NCBI GenBank assembly: GCA_011191985.1
Contig: DUEU01000080.1
Span: 1-54,812, forward strand
From: Dehalococcoidia bacterium
GTDB lineage: Bacteria > Chloroflexota > Dehalococcoidia > Dehalococcoidales > W111
Direction of reading: 5' to 3'
Length of the DNA stretch: 54,812 bases
The notes below the pieces were generated by a model. That model did not search any database. It was not told the origin of the DNA and was given only the letters and a program-made list of their open reading frames with translations. Made by a program: the position numbers and the translations under genes. Each line of letters begins with the position of its first letter. The first letter of the stretch is position 1. Positions 50,712-54,812 of this stretch are shown here, in pieces.

Positions 50712-52832
50712 ATGTATGCGCCGGTGAATGACAAGGCCCAGGACTATCCGACTGGTCATGAGAAAAAGTCCCCCGACCATAGCCTGGTGCCTCCCTGCCA
50801 GACTGCCTGCCCCCTGCATATGGATATCAGGGAATATGTTGACCTAGTTGCCCAGGGGAGGATTATGGAAGCGCTACAGGTTATCAGAACCGGCAACCCC
50901 TTCCCTTCCATCTGTGCCTACGTCTGCACCCATCCTTGCGAGGATGCCTGCCGGCGCTCCCAGGTCGATAAACCTATCGCCATCCGGGCGCTGAAAAGAT
51001 TCGCCGTGGAATTCGGTGGTGACCGAATGGTCCAGGCTGAAGCCGAGACAACACACCAGGAAAAGGTGGCTATCGTAGGGTCTGGTCCAGCGGGACTGGC
51101 CTGTGCCTACTATCTGAGGAGGCTCGGCTATCAAGTAACGATCTTCGAGGCCCACTCGGAACTGGGCGGCATGCTCCGGATAGGCATTCCCCAGTACCGG
51201 CTCCCCCGTGAAGTGCTGGACACGGAGGTCGAGAGACTGACCCGGATGGGGGTTGAAATCAGGACAAATACGCGGGTGGTCTCACTGGACCTGATATTTG
51301 AACTAGGCTACCGGGCTATCTTTATAACGGTTGGTGCCCATCAGAGCCTTAGAATGGGCATAGAAGGAGAAGAGAGCCCCGGGGTAATAGATGGGGCAAC
51401 CTTTCTCCGCGAGGTAAACCTCGGGCTCAAGCCATCTCTGGGGAAGAGGGTGGCCGTGGTGGGGGGAGGGAACGTGGCCATTGATGCGGCCCGTACTGCC
51501 GCCCGGCTGGGGACAAAGCAGGTGACTATTTTGTATCGCCGTAGCCGAGCGGAAATGCCCGCGAGTCCCGGGGAAGTGGAACAGGCCCTGGAAGAGGGTA
51601 TAGAGATCCAGTATCTTGTGTCACCGACCAGAATAGAAAGGGGAAAAGCAAGGCTGACAGTAACCTCCGTAAGGATGGAACTGGGCGAGCCAGACGCTCG
51701 TGGACGGCGACAGCCCGTACCGATCAAAGATAGCGAGTTCAGTGAGGAATTTGATACTTTGATCGCCGCCGTGGGACAGGCACCTCAGACCACGAGTGAC
51801 TTTAGAGTTCGCACTGGTAAGGGGAGCACTATTCAGGTTGACCCGGTCACACTTACTACCAATAGGGCTGGGGTCTTTGCCGGCGGGGATGCGGTAACTG
51901 GGCCAGCGACAGTAACCGAGGCACTAGCGGCGGGCAGGCTGGCCGCGTCCCGTATTGATGATTATCTCCAGCACAGATACCCGCTACCTGACAAAGCAGG
52001 GAGAGACAGGCTGACCGGAGACCTGCTGCCCGAAACGATAGAGATGGTGAGGAAAATCGGGCGAGTTGAGCCACCAGTCCTACCACTTGAAGCCAGAGCG
52101 AAAGACTTCGTGCCAGTGGAGCTCGTCTATGGCTGGGAAGAAGCGGTCAATGAAGCTAGAAGGTGTCTGCGGTGCGGTGTAGGTGTTGAAATCCTATTTC
52201 AAGACAAGTGCGCCACCTGCCTTACCTGCCTGAGGGTGTGCCCGTACCACGTGCCCTATTTGGATGCTCACGGTACGATTCAGATACCGGCTGACCAATG
52301 TCAGGCCTGTGGGATATGCGTTGCCGAATGTCCGGCAAAGGCGATAGTCCTGAGAAAACCGTTTGACCGACGACACGTCACTGAGGAGCTTAGTCATATC
52401 ATCAGGTCTACTGCAGAATCAAAGGGCAAGCCACTTATTGTTGGCTTCTGCTGCCAGTATGGGCTATTTGGCACCGGCACTCTGGCCGGTCTGTGGCGAG
52501 GGGCTAAGGCAGGCGTCTGGATAGTACCGGTCCTTTGCATAGCCAAGGTAGAGGCCGATCACATATTGCAGGCTTTCGAGATAGGTGCCGAGGGAGTTTT
52601 CGTCGCCGGGTGCGGGCAACAATGTGCTAGAGAGAATACTACCGACCGGGTTTACCAGCGTGTTGAAAAGGTCAAAAAGGTACTAGCGCCGATCGGTCTT
52701 GAGCCCGAGCGCCTGCAGGCTTTTGCCTTAGAGACCACTGATGAAGACCCTACCGAGGCGTTAGACAGATTCGTTGAAAAAGTTAGCAGTCTCTGTTTAG
52801 CCTCGGTAATATCGCAGGAGGTGAAGAGTTGA
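50712..52832 (+). CDS. GltD-like NAD(P)-dependent flavoprotein fused to ferredoxin and MvhD domains
   Basis: A 706-residue fusion. The N-terminal helical Fe-S domain has PCQTACPLHMDIREYV and CAYVCTHPCEDACRR. The flavoprotein core has VAIVGSGPAGLACAYYL, GGMLRIGIPQYRLP and RVAVVGGGNVAIDAARTA. Next come two [4Fe-4S] motifs (CATCLTCLRVC and CQACGICVAEC). The C-terminal MvhD/FlpD domain has IVGFCCQYGLFG and FVAGCGQQC. MvhD passes electrons to HdrA-type partners in acetogens and methanogens. Overlapping MetV by four bases, it probably feeds or draws electrons for methylene-tetrahydrofolate reduction, replacing the separate HdrABC-MvhD set of known complexes. Confidence 0.88.
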   Translation: MYAPVNDKAQDYPTGHEKKSPDHSLVPPCQTACPLHMDIREYVDLVAQGRIMEALQVIRTGNPFPSICAYVCTHPCEDACRRSQVDKPIAIRALKRFAVEFGGDRMVQAEAETTHQEKVAIVGSGPAGLACAYYLRRLGYQVTIFEAHSELGGMLRIGIPQYRLPREVLDTEVERLTRMGVEIRTNTRVVSLDLIFELGYRAIFITVGAHQSLRMGIEGEESPGVIDGATFLREVNLGLKPSLGKRVAVVGGGNVAIDAARTAARLGTKQVTILYRRSRAEMPASPGEVEQALEEGIEIQYLVSPTRIERGKARLTVTSVRMELGEPDARGRRQPVPIKDSEFSEEFDTLIAAVGQAPQTTSDFRVRTGKGSTIQVDPVTLTTNRAGVFAGGDAVTGPATVTEALAAGRLAASRIDDYLQHRYPLPDKAGRDRLTGDLLPETIEMVRKIGRVEPPVLPLEARAKDFVPVELVYGWEEAVNEARRCLRCGVGVEILFQDKCATCLTCLRVCPYHVPYLDAHGTIQIPADQCQACGICVAECPAKAIVLRKPFDRRHVTEELSHIIRSTAESKGKPLIVGFCCQYGLFGTGTLAGLWRGAKAGVWIVPVLCIAKVEADHILQAFEIGAEGVFVAGCGQQCARENTTDRVYQRVEKVKKVLAPIGLEPERLQAFALETTDEDPTEALDRFVEKVSSLCLASVISQEVKS

Positions 52833-53512
52833 TAGTTGCCGAGCAAAAGCCTTTCGAAGAAATAAAACAAATGATTTCTCCTTACGGGAGGGTGCTAATC
52901 CTTGGCTGCGGCACCTGCATGACAGTCTGTGATGCTGGTGGCGAACGTGAGGTCTCCTTTCTCCACAGCGCATTACGGCTGGCACAGACAAAGAGCGGCA
53001 ATGGCACTCATAGCTTTTCGGAATATACTTTAAAGAGACAGTGTGACCCGGAATTCCTGGACCTGCTGGTAGACAAAATCGCCGATGTGGATGTAGTCCT
53101 TTCGCTTGGTTGTGGTATCGGGGTGCAGGCTATAGCCGAGCGGTTCCCGGACCTACCGGTGCTGCCCGGTGTTAATACCTCCTTCATGGGTATGACTAAA
53201 GAATCAGGGGTCTGGGATGAACGGTGTGCCGCCTGTGGCGATTGCCGACTGGACGAAACGGCTGGTATCTGCCCTATTACCAGATGTACCAAGGGAATAC
53301 TTAATGGCCCTTGTGCCGGAACCAAAAATGGTAAATGCGAAGCCAATAAGGACATGGACTGTGCCTGGATCTTAATCTACCAGCGCCTGGAAACACTTCA
53401 CCAACTGGAAAGAATGCGCCGATATTACCCTCCCCGGAACTTCCGGACAATTCCCAGACCAAAGAGGATCCTGCGCCAGGCTAGTATCAATGCAGGAGGG
53501 AGTGATGATTAA
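52829..53512 (+). CDS. metV: MetV, methylenetetrahydrofolate reductase C-terminal-type partner
   Basis: A 227-residue protein of the MTHFR_C (zinc/Fe-S) family. The conserved GRVLILGCGTCMTVCDAGG and VVLSLGCGIGVQA frame its fold. The Cys cluster is ERCAACGDCRLDETAGICPITRC, with a further KGILNGPCAGTKNGKCE motif. In acetogenic bacteria MetV joins MetF in the Wood-Ljungdahl pathway and connects it to Hdr/MvhD electron carriers. It overlaps the fusion gene upstream by ATGA and MetF downstream by 23 bases, so all three proteins are probably made in balanced amounts. Confidence 0.9.
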   Translation: MIVAEQKPFEEIKQMISPYGRVLILGCGTCMTVCDAGGEREVSFLHSALRLAQTKSGNGTHSFSEYTLKRQCDPEFLDLLVDKIADVDVVLSLGCGIGVQAIAERFPDLPVLPGVNTSFMGMTKESGVWDERCAACGDCRLDETAGICPITRCTKGILNGPCAGTKNGKCEANKDMDCAWILIYQRLETLHQLERMRRYYPPRNFRTIPRPKRILRQASINAGGSDD

Positions 53513-54407
53513 CTCGTTATTTGAAGAGAAACTCTCCTCAGGTGAATTTGTGGTGACAACAGAGGTCGGGCCGGCCAAGGGTGCTGATACTGCCGACTTA
53601 GTTCATCATATAGATTTGCTAAAGGACAGGGTCGACGCTATAAACGTTACCGACCACCAGAGTTCCGTCATGCGCTTTCCCTCGTTAGGTGGCTGCCTGC
53701 TGGTGAAGGAACACGGTGGCGAACCTATCCTTCAGATGACCTGTCGCGACCGCAACCGTCTGGCGCTTCAAGCTGACCTTCTCCTGGCCTACTCCAGAGG
53801 CATCACCAACGTACTCTGCCTTACCGGAGATTCTATTGACGTGGGGGACCATAAGGAAGCGAAGCCTGTTTTTGACCTGGATTCTGTCCAATTATTGAAG
53901 ATGATCAGGACGCTGGAATCGGGAACAGATATAGAAGGAAACGAACTAAAGGGCGTGCCAAGATTCTATATTGGTGCCTCGGTACATCCGGAAGCAGACT
54001 TTGTTGAGCCACAACTCATCAAATTTGAGAAGAAGGTCTCTGCCGGGGCCCAGTTCTTCCAGACCCAGGGTATATTTGACCTGGCAAGCCTGCGCCGGTT
54101 CATGCAATACGCCGCCCAGTTCAACGTTAAAATACTGGCCGGTATTATAGTCCTCGCCTCTGCCAGGATGGCCCGCTACATGAATGACAATGTTCCGGGG
54201 ATAATCGTTTCCCAGGCCATTATCGATGAGCTGGCTGACGTGGAGAAGGGCAAGGGGCTTCAGAAAGGGATCGAGATTGCGGCCAGACTTATAAAAACCA
54301 TAAAGGATGAAAACCTGTGCCACGGTGTCCATATTATGGCAGTGGGCAATGAAGGTGTGGTACCTGATATCCTGGAGGCAGCCGAGCTGGTTAGTGTGTC
54401 CCCATAG
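53490..54407 (+). CDS. metF: Methylenetetrahydrofolate reductase
   Basis: A 305-residue FAD-dependent TIM-barrel enzyme converting methylene-THF to methyl-THF. FVVTTEVGPAKGAD opens the barrel, ILQMTCRDRNRLALQADLL carries the folate/FAD residues, NVLCLTGDS follows, and AGAQFFQTQGIFD is the late substrate loop. The gene could start at 53490 or 53505 (MINSLFEE); AGGAGGG lies before the second, which is likelier. With MetV and the MvhD fusion it belongs to a short Wood-Ljungdahl-type methyl-branch unit. Confidence 0.93.
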   Translation: MQEGVMINSLFEEKLSSGEFVVTTEVGPAKGADTADLVHHIDLLKDRVDAINVTDHQSSVMRFPSLGGCLLVKEHGGEPILQMTCRDRNRLALQADLLLAYSRGITNVLCLTGDSIDVGDHKEAKPVFDLDSVQLLKMIRTLESGTDIEGNELKGVPRFYIGASVHPEADFVEPQLIKFEKKVSAGAQFFQTQGIFDLASLRRFMQYAAQFNVKILAGIIVLASARMARYMNDNVPGIIVSQAIIDELADVEKGKGLQKGIEIAARLIKTIKDENLCHGVHIMAVGNEGVVPDILEAAELVSVSP

Positions 54408-54474
54408 ATGACCTTAGTAAAGCATGGCCATGCCTGACCGGTTAGCCGAATCTATTGTGAGGAGGTAAAGTAAA

Positions 54475-54812
54475 ATGGGCAACGGTAGGTCAACCAAGCC
54501 AGCGAAAACCAATATTAAGAAGAGTGAAAAGATCCTGATTATTGATGACGAGCTCGATTTTGTAGAGGCTTTTCGGCGAATTCTGGAAGCTAAGGGTTAT
54601 AAGGTGATAACGGCATCCGACAAGACACTGGCCCAGGAGATGATGGCACTGGAACCCGCTCTAGTTGTGCTGGGGACGTTAGCCCCGGCCGGACAGGCCT
54701 TCTCCATATATCAATGGCTAGGACAGCACCCCAGATATAAAGACATCCCACTGCTCGTCATTGATGCCCGATACGAGGAACGGCCTATCAAGGGGTGGCG
54801 AAGGTTCGAGGG
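54475..54812 (+). CDS. Receiver-domain protein lacking the phospho-Asp (partial)
   Basis: The reading frame starts at ATG 54475 behind GAGGAGG and runs off the window (112 codons seen). After a Lys-rich lead, a CheY-like fold begins with ILIIDDELDFVEAFRRIL. At the expected phosphorylation site the sequence is ALVVLGTLAPAG rather than xLxLLDxxMP, so the Asp is missing. The downstream VIDARYEERP replaces the usual Lys loop. It is a pseudo-receiver, likely a protein-interaction module. Later domains are outside the window. Confidence 0.75.
   Translation, partial: MGNGRSTKPAKTNIKKSEKILIIDDELDFVEAFRRILEAKGYKVITASDKTLAQEMMALEPALVVLGTLAPAGQAFSIYQWLGQHPRYKDIPLLVIDARYEERPIKGWRRFE

Noticed and set aside
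1-54812. CRISPR arrays, rRNA genes, intact tRNAs, replication origin
   Set aside because: No regular spaced repeats, rRNA sequence, complete tRNA cloverleaf or DnaA-box cluster was seen.

Overview
The window looks like a chromosomal segment of an anaerobic, CoA-ester-degrading bacterium that also has folate-based C1 metabolism. It is most likely a Chloroflexota of the Dehalococcoidia type. That assignment is inference from gene content: many type III CoA-transferases, 2-hydroxyacyl-CoA dehydratases, a molybdenum hydroxylase, DUF4382 lipoproteins, Thr-Pro-rich lipoprotein linkers and MetF/MetV with an MvhD-type electron-transfer protein. There is no rRNA gene or intact tRNA to confirm it.

Layout. 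0-3.5 kb: an NfeD-like protein, an IS3 remnant, a GcvT/LigM-type aminomethyltransferase or O-demethylase, and a tyrosine recombinase beside a 3' tRNA-Lys fragment and direct repeats. 3.9-10.8 kb (+): a DUF35 protein with a thiolase-like partner lacking the thiolase cysteines, a CoA-transferase, and a three-subunit molybdenum hydroxylase whose FAD subunit has the extra Cys insert of 4-hydroxybenzoyl-CoA reductase. 11.7-24.8 kb (-): a long catabolic block. In transcription order it holds a 2-hydroxyacyl-CoA dehydratase (A subunit, activator, B-like subunit), MmgE/PrpD, an HMG-CoA-lyase-like protein, a double-hotdog MaoC hydratase, a TRAP-transporter remnant, a flavoprotein plus ferredoxin, two adjacent CoA-transferases and a DinB protein. 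25.2-28.4 kb: a divergent DUF4382 lipoprotein and sigma factor/membrane DUF4382 pair with matched promoters. 28.5-31.3 kb (-): a second dehydratase pair and a tiny Cys-containing ORF with an internal TAG. 32.6-43.9 kb: a flavoprotein, a carboxylesterase, an ABC peptide-type binding protein, a CocE-type hydrolase and OppBCDF-like transporter genes. 44.1-46.4 kb: nested degenerate mobile elements, a ROK kinase, and an enoyl-CoA hydratase-like gene interrupted by one in-frame TGA followed by a SECIS-like hairpin. 46.8-54.8 kb (+): a short old-yellow-enzyme reductase, a PAS-GAF histidine kinase with a NarL-type regulator, a GltD-ferredoxin-MvhD fusion with MetV and MetF, and a receiver protein lacking the usual phospho-Asp.

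How it could work together (inference): acids or aromatic-type compounds enter by the Opp-like transporter, perhaps after ester or amide hydrolysis. CoA-transferases activate them. Molybdenum- and radical-type dehydroxylation/dehydration, hydration and C-C cleavage process the CoA esters. Reducing equivalents and C1 units may be handled by the MetFV/MvhD module. The most unusual features are the candidate selenocysteine enoyl-CoA hydratase, the thiolase-like protein without thiolase cysteines, a dehydratase subunit lacking two cluster cysteines, the paired promoters of the DUF4382 system, and the GltD-MvhD fusion.
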